DNA of 5,948 nt from an uncultured Rhodobacter sp. GTDB lineage: Bacteria > Pseudomonadota > Alphaproteobacteria > Rhodobacterales > Rhodobacteraceae. The position numbers and the translations under genes were made by a program. This document shows positions 1 to 5,848 of this stretch, in pieces. The stretch spans positions 1 to 5,948 of the forward strand of contig CALGTJ010000259.1 in the NCBI GenBank assembly GCA_937901435.1, read 5' to 3'. Position 1 is the stretch's first letter, and each line of letters starts with the position of its first letter. The notes under the pieces are model-generated. The model searched no databases, was not told where the DNA came from, and worked only from the letters and a program-made list of their open reading frames with translations.

Positions 1-5
1 CGTCG

Positions 6-560
6 ATGATCGGAGCGACATGGAACGCGATGCGCCCGGCCCAGTTGGCCAGCAGCCGCCGTCATCCTGTGCGTGACGAGACCATCATCCTGTTCAGCTT
101 CTACGCAGGGCTACGAGCCAAGGAGCTGGCGGCGCTGAAACGCAGTGATGTGTTCGACGAGGCGGGTGCTGTGCGTGAACAGTTCATCCTGTCAGCGGCA
201 CAGAGCAAGGGCGGCAAGACACGCACAGTTTACCTCAACCAACGCTTGCGCAGGGCACTGGCGGATTATGCTGCTGGCTTGAACCTACGCGATCCCAACC
301 GCGCCCTGTTTGAAAGCCAGAAAGGTGGGCATTTTAGCGCCAACACCATGTGCCAGCTGTTTTTGGACATCTACAAGGCCGTGGGGCTCAAAGACGCAAG
401 CAGCCATAGCGGTCGGCGCACCTACATTACTAGACTTGCAAACAAGGGCGTGGGCGTGCGCTTGTTGGCAGAGCTGGCAGGGCATAGCCACATCTCAACC
501 ACGCAACGCTATATTGACGTGAACGCTGAACAGCTGACCGCCGCTGTTGAGTTGCTGTAG
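6..560 (+). CDS. Tyrosine recombinase/integrase, catalytic domain (5' end possibly outside window)
   Basis: Site-specific DNA recombinase that would cut and rejoin DNA through a tyrosine-DNA intermediate. The full active-site set is visible: Arg37 in GLRAKE, a beta-hairpin Lys (68 or 71) in SKGGKTR, His134 and Arg137 in HSGRR, His160 in LAGHSHIS and nucleophile Tyr169 in TTQRYI. The stop is TAG at 558-560. The protein is essentially only the C-terminal catalytic domain; the SAM-like DNA-binding domain of full-length (about 300-400 aa) integrases is not seen. The frame is still open at base 1, and only five bases precede the ATG at 6, so no ribosome site can be judged and the true start may be further left. 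Stand-alone catalytic-domain recombinases of about 190 aa are also known, so it could be nearly complete. It runs convergent to the MFS gene and appears unrelated in function to the metabolic genes. Confidence 0.88.
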   Translation: MIGATWNAMRPAQLASSRRHPVRDETIILFSFYAGLRAKELAALKRSDVFDEAGAVREQFILSAAQSKGGKTRTVYLNQRLRRALADYAAGLNLRDPNRALFESQKGGHFSANTMCQLFLDIYKAVGLKDASSHSGRRTYITRLANKGVGVRLLAELAGHSHISTTQRYIDVNAEQLTAAVELL

Positions 561-644
561 GGTCGTGCGGGAAGCGGACCTTCGCCGCGAACGACGCGAA
601 CGCCTGCACTGCGGACTTTCCCGACATTGATGCTTGGGCATGTT

Positions 645-695
645 GCTGACGCAGCATCGCTTCGCGGGTGCGGTACGCACGTCGCTGCGTGCAGC
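645..695. repeat. Long bulged inverted repeat with nested hairpins
   Basis: GCTGACGCAGC (645-655) pairs with GCTGCGTGCAGC (684-695) as an 11-bp stem interrupted by one bulged base (G691). The enclosed 28 bases contain GTGCG-GTA-CGCAC (668-680) and the small CGC-TTC-GCG (658-666), so the whole can fold as a branched structure on either strand. No U-run follows on either side, so it is not a typical intrinsic terminator. It could be a dispersed palindromic element, an RNA structure limiting convergent transcription, or part of a recombination site near the integrase. The fold is read by eye; the function is unknown. Confidence 0.5.
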
Positions 696-744
696 CAAAG
701 TCGCAAAATCGGTCATTTAAAGCCCCGCCGAGCCACAAATTTCA

Positions 745-769
745 AACCGTGCTTTCGCCGCAGACGGTT
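745..769 (-). terminator. Possible weak terminator of the HxlR-crotonase-MFS unit
   Basis: AACCGT (745-750) and ACGGTT (764-769) form a 6-bp inverted repeat with a 13-nt loop. On the minus strand it lies about 54 nt past the MFS stop codon and is followed by TTGAAATTT, which is only modestly U-rich. The stem is short and the tail imperfect, so this is tentative. Confidence 0.22.
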
Positions 770-822
770 CCAACGCTTCAGTCGCGGGACGAGGCAGTCT
801 CTGAGTCTGTCTACCTTTCGGA

Positions 823-2046
823 TCACGCATCACCCCCCGCTTCAGCCCGCGCAAGTGGACCCGGCTCTTCGCGAATCGGGAGGTGGATCAAAGCGGCCAA
901 CAGGCCCAGCACCACCGCAGCCCACCACATCAGCGTGTAGTCTTGTGCCACGTCATAGATGCGACCACCAAGCCAAGCACCGATGAAACTGCCAGTTTGG
1001 TGACTGAAGAAAACAAGACCCGCCAAGGTTGAGAAGAACTTCAGCCCTTGTGTCTGCGCCACCAGTCCCATCGTCAATGGCACGGTTGAAAGCCAAAGCA
1101 GGCCCATTACGGCCGAGAACACCAGAACACTGACCTCTGTGACCGGCACCAGAACAAACAGCGAGATCACCACGGCGCGCGCAAAGTAGATGCCGCTAAG
1201 AACGGCTTTCTTTGACAAATGCTGGCCCGACCATCCCGCGAAGAACGACCCGGCGATGTTAAACAGGCCGATCAATGCCAGCGACCAGGCCCCGATAGAT
1301 GCGGCAAGGCCAAGATCCATGACATAGGCGGGCAAATGGGTCTGGATGAACGCCACGTGAAACCCGCAAACGAAAAAGCCGAAGAACAGGCAAAGATAAC
1401 TCCGGTCGGTGAAGGCAACCGACAAGGCGTGGCCGAAATCGCTCGCGCTTGACCCAGATGCGGTTGGCTTCGCCACGCGCGCGATGAAGATCAGGAAAGG
1501 CAGGATGAGTGCAAAACTGCATCCGATCACGATCAGAGCGGTTTGCCATCCGATTGTGCCAATCATCGTTGTTGCCGTGGGTGCCGCGACAAACATCCCA
1601 AGCGAGGCCGCTGCGGTCCCCAGACCCAAGATGAAACTTCTACGTTCCGCACTGACAATCTTGCCCAGGGCGCCGATCACGATTGGAAACGAGGCCGCCC
1701 CGGTGCCTGCCCCAACGAAAATGCCGGTCAGGACAAATGCCGTCGGATCGGTCGTCATCCCACGCAGGGCAAATCCGATACCTGCGCATATTGCGCCAAA
1801 GGCGAGAACCCGCGCCGTTCCAAACCTGTCTGCAACCGCCCCGGCAATGGGTTGGGCAAATCCCCAAGTGAGAAGTTGGACAGCGACGGAAAGAGAGAAT
1901 ACCTCTCGACCCCAGCCAAGGTCCTGAGACATGGGGGTCAGAAAAACGCCAAAGGTGGCGGCAAATCCAAATCCCAGAAAGGCCACCATACACCCAGCCA
2001 AAATGGCCGCCCGAAGGCCTGGTGTCTTTTCTTCATCCGTCTTCAT
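823..2046 (-). CDS. MFS transporter, 12 TM, YcxA/monocarboxylate-transporter-like
   Basis: Inner-membrane secondary transporter of 407 aa, the usual MFS length. Hydrophobic segments fall in two groups of six (roughly residues 11-190 and 216-390) around a hydrophilic loop at 191-215. Visible signatures are GVFLTPMSQDLGW (33-45), the motif A-like loop GAVADRFGTARVL (69-81), GFHVAFIQTHLPAYV (228-242) and TGSFIGAWLGGRIYD (351-365). These fit the MCT/YcxA-like branch, whose known members mostly move monocarboxylates and related organic acids. The ATG at 2046-2044 is preceded by a purine-rich AGGGGGCAGTA ribosome site. It is the last gene of the minus-strand unit, 57 nt after the crotonase, so co-transcription is likely. 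An acid related to the crotonase's acyl-CoA substrate is a reasonable inferred cargo; import or export cannot be told from the sequence. Confidence 0.9.
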   Translation of the reverse strand: MKTDEEKTPGLRAAILAGCMVAFLGFGFAATFGVFLTPMSQDLGWGREVFSLSVAVQLLTWGFAQPIAGAVADRFGTARVLAFGAICAGIGFALRGMTTDPTAFVLTGIFVGAGTGAASFPIVIGALGKIVSAERRSFILGLGTAAASLGMFVAAPTATTMIGTIGWQTALIVIGCSFALILPFLIFIARVAKPTASGSSASDFGHALSVAFTDRSYLCLFFGFFVCGFHVAFIQTHLPAYVMDLGLAASIGAWSLALIGLFNIAGSFFAGWSGQHLSKKAVLSGIYFARAVVISLFVLVPVTEVSVLVFSAVMGLLWLSTVPLTMGLVAQTQGLKFFSTLAGLVFFSHQTGSFIGAWLGGRIYDVAQDYTLMWWAAVVLGLLAALIHLPIREEPGPLARAEAGGDA

Positions 2047-2103
2047 TACTGCCCCCTATCGATGTTTGAAACTTTGCCCGATACGCTGTCGCTGAAGACC
2101 GGA

Positions 2104-2889
2104 TCACTTCCCCTCGAACCGGGGCGTTTCCTTGGCCAGAAAAGCCGCGATCCCGGCAGGACCATCCGCTGTGCGCATCATGTCGGCGATAGAGCGCGTC
2201 TCGCGATCCAGCTGGGTTTCCAAGCCATCTGAAAATGCCGTGTCCAGAAGTCTTTTCACACCGCCAAAAGCCTTGGTCGGCCCGCTGGCGATGCATTGCG
2301 CCATTGCTCGGGCTTCGTCCATCACGGTCTCTGTCGGGACCACCTTGTTGACCAGGCCCCAGGCCTGAGCCTCGTCAGCTGTCAGGACGCGATTTGTCAG
2401 CATCAGCTCTTTTGCTCGCAGCAACCCGACGTGTTTCGCAAGGTAGTAGGTCGACGATCCGTCCGGTGTCAGCCCGGAGGACGTGTAGGCCGAGACAAAC
2501 TTGGCCCTTTCGGACGCGATGACATAGTCACCGGATAGCACCATGGAGAACCCACCACCGCCTGCGGTTCCGTTCACAGCCATGATGACAGGTGCGTCGA
2601 TCCGGGCGAGCCGGATCAACCCTGCATGCAGCACCGTTGCCATTCGGGTCAGATGCGCGTGTTTGTCGGGTGCGGCATCCATTTCAGCTAAATCACCGCC
2701 ACCGCAAAACATCTTACCATTGGAGGTAACGATCACGGCGCGCACGTCGGGCGCACCGCAACGCACGCCAATGTCAAACAACTCTTCGGCCATGCGCGCG
2801 TTCAGTGCGTTGGCCGGGCTGTCTTCGCGGTCCAAGGTGATTGTCGCGATGCCGCCCGTGATCTCAAGACGTAATGTTTCATAGTCCAT
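2104..2889 (-). CDS. Crotonase-fold (enoyl-CoA hydratase/isomerase family) enzyme lacking both hydratase glutamates
   Basis: Cytoplasmic acyl-CoA enzyme of 261 aa, the normal family length. The two oxyanion-hole regions are present: FCGGGDL (61-67) and NGTAGGGG (106-113). Aligned by eye with rat mitochondrial hydratase, the catalytic Glu144 position is Ser115 and Glu164 is Tyr135, so ordinary enoyl-CoA hydration is unlikely. Asp143 in TPDGSS sits where PaaG-type isomerases and 4-chlorobenzoyl-CoA dehalogenase (Asp145) carry their key Asp. His88 and Tyr135 line up with His90 and Trp137 of that dehalogenase at a constant offset of two, and RAKELMLTNR (158-167) closely resembles its RAMELMLTNR. 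Isomerase, dehalogenase or another thioester reaction are all possible. The ATG at 2889 has AAAGGT about 7 nt upstream and lies 21 nt after the regulator gene, which indicates an operon. Confidence 0.9.
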   Translation of the reverse strand: MDYETLRLEITGGIATITLDREDSPANALNARMAEELFDIGVRCGAPDVRAVIVTSNGKMFCGGGDLAEMDAAPDKHAHLTRMATVLHAGLIRLARIDAPVIMAVNGTAGGGGFSMVLSGDYVIASERAKFVSAYTSSGLTPDGSSTYYLAKHVGLLRAKELMLTNRVLTADEAQAWGLVNKVVPTETVMDEARAMAQCIASGPTKAFGGVKRLLDTAFSDGLETQLDRETRSIADMMRTADGPAGIAAFLAKETPRFEGK

Positions 2890-2910
2890 ATGTTTGACCT
2901 TTGGCAGATT

Positions 2911-3390
2911 TCAGGGCGCACGCCTTTCGGCCTGTCGTTCCAATTCAAAAGTGTGCGAAAGCTGAGCTTCGGCGTCGTGGGCCTCTATGCGCTCGCCGCA
3001 ATCTGGGCAGGTCATGTGGGGCCTGACAACCTTGCCGCAAGCCTTGTGCGTGATCTGCACAGGGGTGTCATCCGTGCCCAACCAGCGATCGCCCCATTGC
3101 TTTAACGCGATGATCACCGCCCACAGGTCGCGCCCCTTTTCCGTCAGGCGGTAATCGTGCCGTGGCGGGCGTTCTGAATATGGCGCGCGGCGGATCACCC
3201 CTTCCGCTTCCAGCTTCTTTAGACGTTGCGCCAAAAGGTGAGACGACATGCCTGTGAGGCGCAGGAAATCGTCAAAGCGTCGAGTCCCAAGGAACATTTC
3301 CCGCACAATCAGAAGCGTCCATTCATCGCCGACTTGCGCAACGGCGCGCGCGATGGTGCAGGTGTGCGACGGAAGGTCAGAGCGGCTCAT
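2911..3390 (-). CDS. HxlR-family winged-helix transcriptional regulator with C-terminal Cys cluster
   Basis: Dimeric DNA-binding regulator of 159 aa. The HxlR core spans about residues 8-105: HTCTIARAVAQVGDEWTLLI (9-28), the FDDFLRLTGMSSHLLAQRL recognition region (39-57), and the wing and following helix at RHDYRLTEKGRDLW (77-90). Cys11 is the N-terminal Cys that acts as redox or electrophile sensor in relatives such as YodB and HypR. The C-terminal tail adds HKACG...CPDCGE with Cys118, Cys128 and Cys131 plus His115/His125, a zinc-ribbon-like arrangement seen in some HxlR proteins. I chose the ATG at 3390; a TTG directly before it at 3393 could add one residue. AGAAG lies about nine bases upstream. 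It is first in the unit with the crotonase and MFS genes and divergent from the GST gene, so it probably controls both arms and itself. Effector unknown; an electrophile or an acyl-CoA-derived ligand is plausible. Confidence 0.92.
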   Translation of the reverse strand: MSRSDLPSHTCTIARAVAQVGDEWTLLIVREMFLGTRRFDDFLRLTGMSSHLLAQRLKKLEAEGVIRRAPYSERPPRHDYRLTEKGRDLWAVIIALKQWGDRWLGTDDTPVQITHKACGKVVRPHMTCPDCGERIEAHDAEAQLSHTFELERQAERRAP

Positions 3391-3393
3391 CAA

Positions 3394-3420
3394 TAGTCAC
3401 TTCTTTTTTTAAATTGACTA
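3394..3420. promoter_or_regulatory. Probable HxlR operator: perfect 6-bp dyad TAGTCA-N15-TGACTA
   Basis: TAGTCA (3394-3399) and TGACTA (3415-3420) are exact reverse complements around a 15-nt T-rich core, with partial symmetry continuing inward. Arm centres lie 21 bp apart, two helical turns, as expected for a winged-helix dimer. The dyad covers the likely minus-strand transcript start and the ribosome-site region of the HxlR gene, a position suited to autorepression. The binding protein is inferred from proximity. Confidence 0.6.
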
Positions 3421-3438
3421 ACTTCTAAAGTTGAAGTC
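3416..3438. promoter_or_regulatory. Second, overlapping dyad (GACT-AACTT-CTA-AAGTT-GA-AGTC)
   Basis: AACTT (3420-3424) and AAGTT (3428-3432) are perfect inverted arms around CTA. GACT (3416-3419) and AGTC (3435-3438) extend the symmetry with a two-base asymmetry. It shares the right half-site of the neighbouring TAGTCA dyad and overlaps the proposed minus-strand -10. This suggests a second operator or cooperative occupancy by the same regulator. Confidence 0.45.
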
Positions 3439-3451
3439 TCCTGCTTGTCAA
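3422..3451 (-). promoter_or_regulatory. Sigma-70-type promoter for the HxlR-crotonase-MFS unit
   Basis: On the minus strand a consensus TTGACA -35 (complement of 3446-3451) is followed after 18 bases by TAGAAG (complement of 3422-3427), which matches four of six -10 positions. Transcription would start near 3415, giving a leader of about 25 nt to the ATG at 3390. The -10 lies inside one dyad and the start point inside another, so repression by an operator-bound protein is expected. For the plus-strand genes only a TTGACT -35-like hexamer (3414-3419) is visible, with no good -10. Confidence 0.5.
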
Positions 3452-3482
3452 CAAATCCCGTCGCATATTCGAGAGGCCTCAA

Positions 3483-4085
3483 ATGAAAGTCTACTTTGCC
3501 CCCCAGTCACGCGCCGTGCGCACGGTTTGGCTGCTCGAAGAAATGGGTCAGCCTTATGAGCTGGTGAAATTCACTTTGGGCCAGAAAGAAATGCGCGGCC
3601 CGGATTACACGGCGATTAACCCCAATGGCCGTGTCCCTACCCTGGTCGATGGGGATACTACGATCAGCGAAAGCACCGCGATTGCCCAGTATCTAGCGGC
3701 CAAATATGCACCCGCCTTGGCACCGGGCCCGGACGCCCAGAACTTTGCCGAATACCTGCAATGGCTGCACTATGCCGAGGGCATGATCATGCCACCGATC
3801 AACAACTATGTGGTCGAAACCATCCTTCTCCCCCCTGAACGGCGCAACGATGAGATCGCGATGCGCGCGCTCAAGCTTTTGAACCGCACGCTCGCGGCGG
3901 TCGAGCATCATATGGAAGGGCGTGACTTTCTCGCCGGGGATTTCACGATTGCGGATACCATCACCGGACACGCCGTCGTCATGTCGCGTCGCCTTGGTGC
4001 GGCGTTCGAAAACCTGCCGAACCTCTCAGCCTACGCGGATCGACTAGAGGCCCGCTCCGCCTTCCAGACGGCAGAAGCAGCATAG
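3483..4085 (+). CDS. Glutathione S-transferase
   Basis: Cytosolic GST of 200 aa, typical for bacterial members; it would conjugate glutathione to an electrophile or use glutathione in isomerisation or thiolytic chemistry. The N-terminal thioredoxin fold (about 1-75) shows the active-site region APQSRAVRTVWLLEE with Ser9 as likely thiolate-stabilising residue, NPNGRVPTL with the cis-Pro Pro52 that binds the glutathione backbone, and ISEST with Glu63-Ser64 that bind the gamma-glutamyl group. The C-terminal helical domain has the FTIADT folding signature (154-159). The ATG is preceded by GAGAGG (3471-3476) at six bases. It is the first gene of the plus-strand arm, divergent from the HxlR regulator, with its stop nine bases before the SDR gene, so the two are probably co-transcribed. 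The exact GST class and substrate are not readable here. Confidence 0.93.
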   Translation: MKVYFAPQSRAVRTVWLLEEMGQPYELVKFTLGQKEMRGPDYTAINPNGRVPTLVDGDTTISESTAIAQYLAAKYAPALAPGPDAQNFAEYLQWLHYAEGMIMPPINNYVVETILLPPERRNDEIAMRALKLLNRTLAAVEHHMEGRDFLAGDFTIADTITGHAVVMSRRLGAAFENLPNLSAYADRLEARSAFQTAEAA

Positions 4086-4094
4086 AGTAACGAT

Positions 4095-4832
4095 ATGACC
4101 GCAAAGCCCATCTGTCTGATCATCGGTGCCGGAGACTACATCGGTGCTGCCATTGCCAGGCGATTTGCCAAAGGTGGGTTTCATGTCGTGATGGGCCGCC
4201 GCCGAGGGGAAATGTTTGCCCCCCTGGTCGCCGAAATTGAGGCCGCGGGCGGCAGCGCCCAAGGGTTCACATGGGACGCCCGAAAGGAAGAGACCGCAAC
4301 AGAGATGTTCGCCCATGTCGAGGCTGAGATTGGGCCAATCGACATCTGCATTTTCAATGTGGGCGGCAATGTTTGTTTTCCCATTCTGGACACAATCGAG
4401 CGGGTGTTTCGCAAGGTCTGGGAAATGTGCGCATACGCTGCGTTTCTTTCGGGGCGTGAAGTGGCGAAATATATGGTCGAGCGACAGAAGGGCTCGATCT
4501 TTTTCACCGGGGCAACGGCCTCCGTGCGCGGCAGTGCGGGATATGCCGCGTTCGCCTCAGGCAAATTCGCGCTGCGGGGACTTGCCCAATCCATGGCGCG
4601 CGAGTTGGGCCCCAAAAACATCCATGTCGCGCATCTTGTCATTGATGCTGGCGTCGACACGGAATTTGTCCGCGACCGGGTCCGGCAAGCGGGCAAAGAT
4701 CCCGATACCCTGCCTCCGGACACGCTAATGAACCCAGACAGCATTGCCGAAGCCTATTGGACCCTGCACCACCAAACGCGCGACGGCTGGACCCACGAGC
4801 TGGATATCCGCCCCTTCGCCGAAACATGGTGA
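4095..4832 (+). CDS. SDR-fold protein with degenerate active site (SDR_c10-like, Tyr to Phe)
   Basis: Short-chain dehydrogenase/reductase fold, 245 aa, normal classical-SDR length. The glycine motif is altered: IGAGDYIG (10-17) replaces TGxxxGIG. Arg35-Arg37 after the second strand would favour NADP if a nucleotide binds. NVGG (88-91) stands for NNAG. By eye alignment, of the catalytic Asn-Ser-Tyr-Lys tetrad only Lys157 remains: Asn is Cys112, Ser is Ala140 and Tyr is Phe153 (FASGK). This matches what I recall of the conserved-domain subgroup SDR_c10 (cd05373), which has Phe in place of Tyr and an incomplete Gly motif. The change is therefore a family trait, not a recent mutation, and conserved stretches such as LAQSMARELGPKNIHVAH (163-180) indicate selection. 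It could bind an acyl or glutathione adduct or catalyse a non-standard reaction. It starts nine bases after the GST stop with only a weak AGAG ribosome site, suggesting translational coupling. Confidence 0.9.
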   Translation: MTAKPICLIIGAGDYIGAAIARRFAKGGFHVVMGRRRGEMFAPLVAEIEAAGGSAQGFTWDARKEETATEMFAHVEAEIGPIDICIFNVGGNVCFPILDTIERVFRKVWEMCAYAAFLSGREVAKYMVERQKGSIFFTGATASVRGSAGYAAFASGKFALRGLAQSMARELGPKNIHVAHLVIDAGVDTEFVRDRVRQAGKDPDTLPPDTLMNPDSIAEAYWTLHHQTRDGWTHELDIRPFAETW

Positions 4833-4896
4833 CAGCCGACAGCCTGCACGGTTCCAGACATGCCGGTCCTCCACCAGACAAGCAGAAAGAGACGCC

Positions 4897-5811
4897 ATGC
4901 TCGACCAATTGCTGAACGGCGTGCTGCCGGTGTTTGGGATTGGCGCGCTTGGCTACGTGTTTGGCCTGCGCCGCACTTTCGATTTCAACATGGCCATGGC
5001 GCTGAACAAATTTGTGATGTTTGTAGCGATGCCTGCATTGGGGTTTCAATTGCTGGCCAATGCCCCGCTGGCAGAGTTCAACTTTGCCATGCTGGGCGGG
5101 TATTTCGTCACCGAAGTGGTGATGTATGCGGTCGGGTTTCTGATCGCGCGGCGGGTCTTCAAGACCGACGTTATGGAGGCCGCGCTTCTGGGGTTGGCCA
5201 TCGCCCTGACCAACCATATCCTCTTCGTTCTGCCGATTGCGGTCACCCTGTTTGGAGAGACCGCCGCGACGCCGATTGTCGCGATCATTTCAATGGACGG
5301 TATCCTGATTTTCAGCGGTTCTTTGATCCTGATGGACGTCCTGTCCACCAAAGGTACCTCTGTTGGGCACACGCTGGGAAAGATCGCACGAAATCCGCCG
5401 CTGGTTGCCATGGTGCTTGGCCTGGTGGTCGGACTGTTGGGCGTCTCGGTGCCCACAGGCTTTGATGTCTTCGCGGACTTCTTGGGCGCAACCGCCTCGC
5501 CTGTGTTGTTATTCGCGCTTGGCGTCATTCTGAGCCAAAAGGCCGGTGGTGCGCGTCCCATGCTGCCGGTGGCCATTACCGCTGTGAAGCTGGTGGTTCA
5601 CCCGTTACTTGCTTGGGCTATCTTTTCCGGGGTGCTACAATTGACGCCCGAGGTGCGCAACCCCGCCATGATGGTGGCCGCCGCACCCTGCGGAGCAATG
5701 TGCTTCATGCTGGCGCTGAACTATGGCGTGCGGGTTGACGCCATCGCACGCGCCGTTCTCTATTCGTCGATAGGGTCGTTGGTCACAATCACAGTGTCCG
5801 CTTCGCTCTGA
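4897..5811 (+). CDS. AEC-family (auxin efflux carrier, Mem_trans) permease
   Basis: Integral inner-membrane transporter of 304 aa with about ten hydrophobic segments in two groups of five, the usual size and topology of bacterial AEC proteins. Family landmarks are LNKFVMFVAMPALGF (36-50), ATASPVLLFALGVIL (198-212), KLVVHPLLAW (231-240) and APCGAMCFMLALNYG (263-277), the last two corresponding to the conserved C-terminal half-repeat. The open frame reaches back into the SDR gene (to 4744), but the hydrophilic extension is not membrane-like; the ATG at 4897, with AGAAAGAG (4883-4890) six bases upstream, gives a normal protein. Characterised bacterial members are linked to malonate/malate and other organic acids. 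It lies 64 nt after the SDR gene on the same strand with no visible terminator between, so it likely belongs to the same transcript. The cargo is probably an organic anion, by inference. Confidence 0.9.
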   Translation: MLDQLLNGVLPVFGIGALGYVFGLRRTFDFNMAMALNKFVMFVAMPALGFQLLANAPLAEFNFAMLGGYFVTEVVMYAVGFLIARRVFKTDVMEAALLGLAIALTNHILFVLPIAVTLFGETAATPIVAIISMDGILIFSGSLILMDVLSTKGTSVGHTLGKIARNPPLVAMVLGLVVGLLGVSVPTGFDVFADFLGATASPVLLFALGVILSQKAGGARPMLPVAITAVKLVVHPLLAWAIFSGVLQLTPEVRNPAMMVAAAPCGAMCFMLALNYGVRVDAIARAVLYSSIGSLVTITVSASL

Positions 5812-5837
5812 TGCGACAAACAAATGATCCGTGCAGC

Positions 5838-5844
5838 AAGGAGG
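5838..5844 (+). promoter_or_regulatory. Strong Shine-Dalgarno AAGGAGG that decides the GFA-gene start
   Basis: AAGGAGG lies just before two consecutive in-frame ATGs at 5846 and 5849. The first is only one base away, too close. The second leaves four bases and is the better start, giving MTDSFSGGCACG. This is the best ribosome site in the window. Confidence 0.7.
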
Positions 5845-5848
5845 AATG

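Larger units (their letters stand above)
561..822. other. Gene-free stretch between convergent genes
   Basis: This 262-base interval separates the ends of two converging genes. I see no convincing coding sequence. Short open frames cross it on both strands, but they lack recognisable domains and extend antisense into the integrase or MFS gene. It holds the near-repeat GCGGACCTT (574-582) / GCGGACTTT (611-619), a strong bulged stem-loop (645-695) and a weaker hairpin (745-769). The composition resembles dispersed structured intergenic elements more than a decayed gene, but that is an impression. Confidence 0.6.

Noticed and set aside
430..738. Minus-strand open frame (102 aa) covering the gene-free stretch and the integrase end
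   Set aside because: Part overlaps the integrase antisense and the rest encodes the palindromic element. No family features, so I left it as non-coding.
627..986. Plus-strand open frame (119 aa) after the integrase
   Set aside because: It runs antisense into the MFS gene, is rich in Pro/Arg/Ser without domain features and has no ribosome site.
2057..2083. TATCG...CGATA inverted repeat between the crotonase and MFS genes
   Set aside because: Five-base arms 17 bases apart are expected by chance, and there is no promoter-like sequence beside them.
1543..2232. Long plus-strand open frame (229 aa) antisense to the MFS and crotonase genes
   Set aside because: No recognisable domain, low-complexity basic composition, and it lies opposite two genes with clear family signatures. 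It is a GC-driven shadow.
2890..3105. Plus-strand open frame (71 aa) antisense to the HxlR gene
   Set aside because: It starts in the crotonase-HxlR spacer and has no plausible ribosome site; the HxlR reading is far better supported.
3414..3442. Plus-strand promoter for the GST gene from TTGACT (3414-3419)
   Set aside because: The expected -10 positions read GTCTCC or TCTCCT, far from TATAAT. Noted as a -35-like hexamer only; the real promoter may need an activator.
4181..4744. Minus-strand open frame (187 aa) opposite the SDR gene
   Set aside because: Antisense to a well-supported SDR-fold gene, with no domain or ribosome site; the open frame follows from GC-rich codon use.
4744..4896. In-frame upstream extension of the AEC permease overlapping the SDR gene
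   Set aside because: The 51 extra residues are hydrophilic and unlike any AEC N-terminus. The ATG at 4897 has its own ribosome site and gives a normal family length.
4639..5217. Minus-strand open frame (192 aa) spanning the SDR-AEC junction
   Set aside because: His/Gln/Arg-rich composition typical of an antisense frame, crossing two real plus-strand genes.
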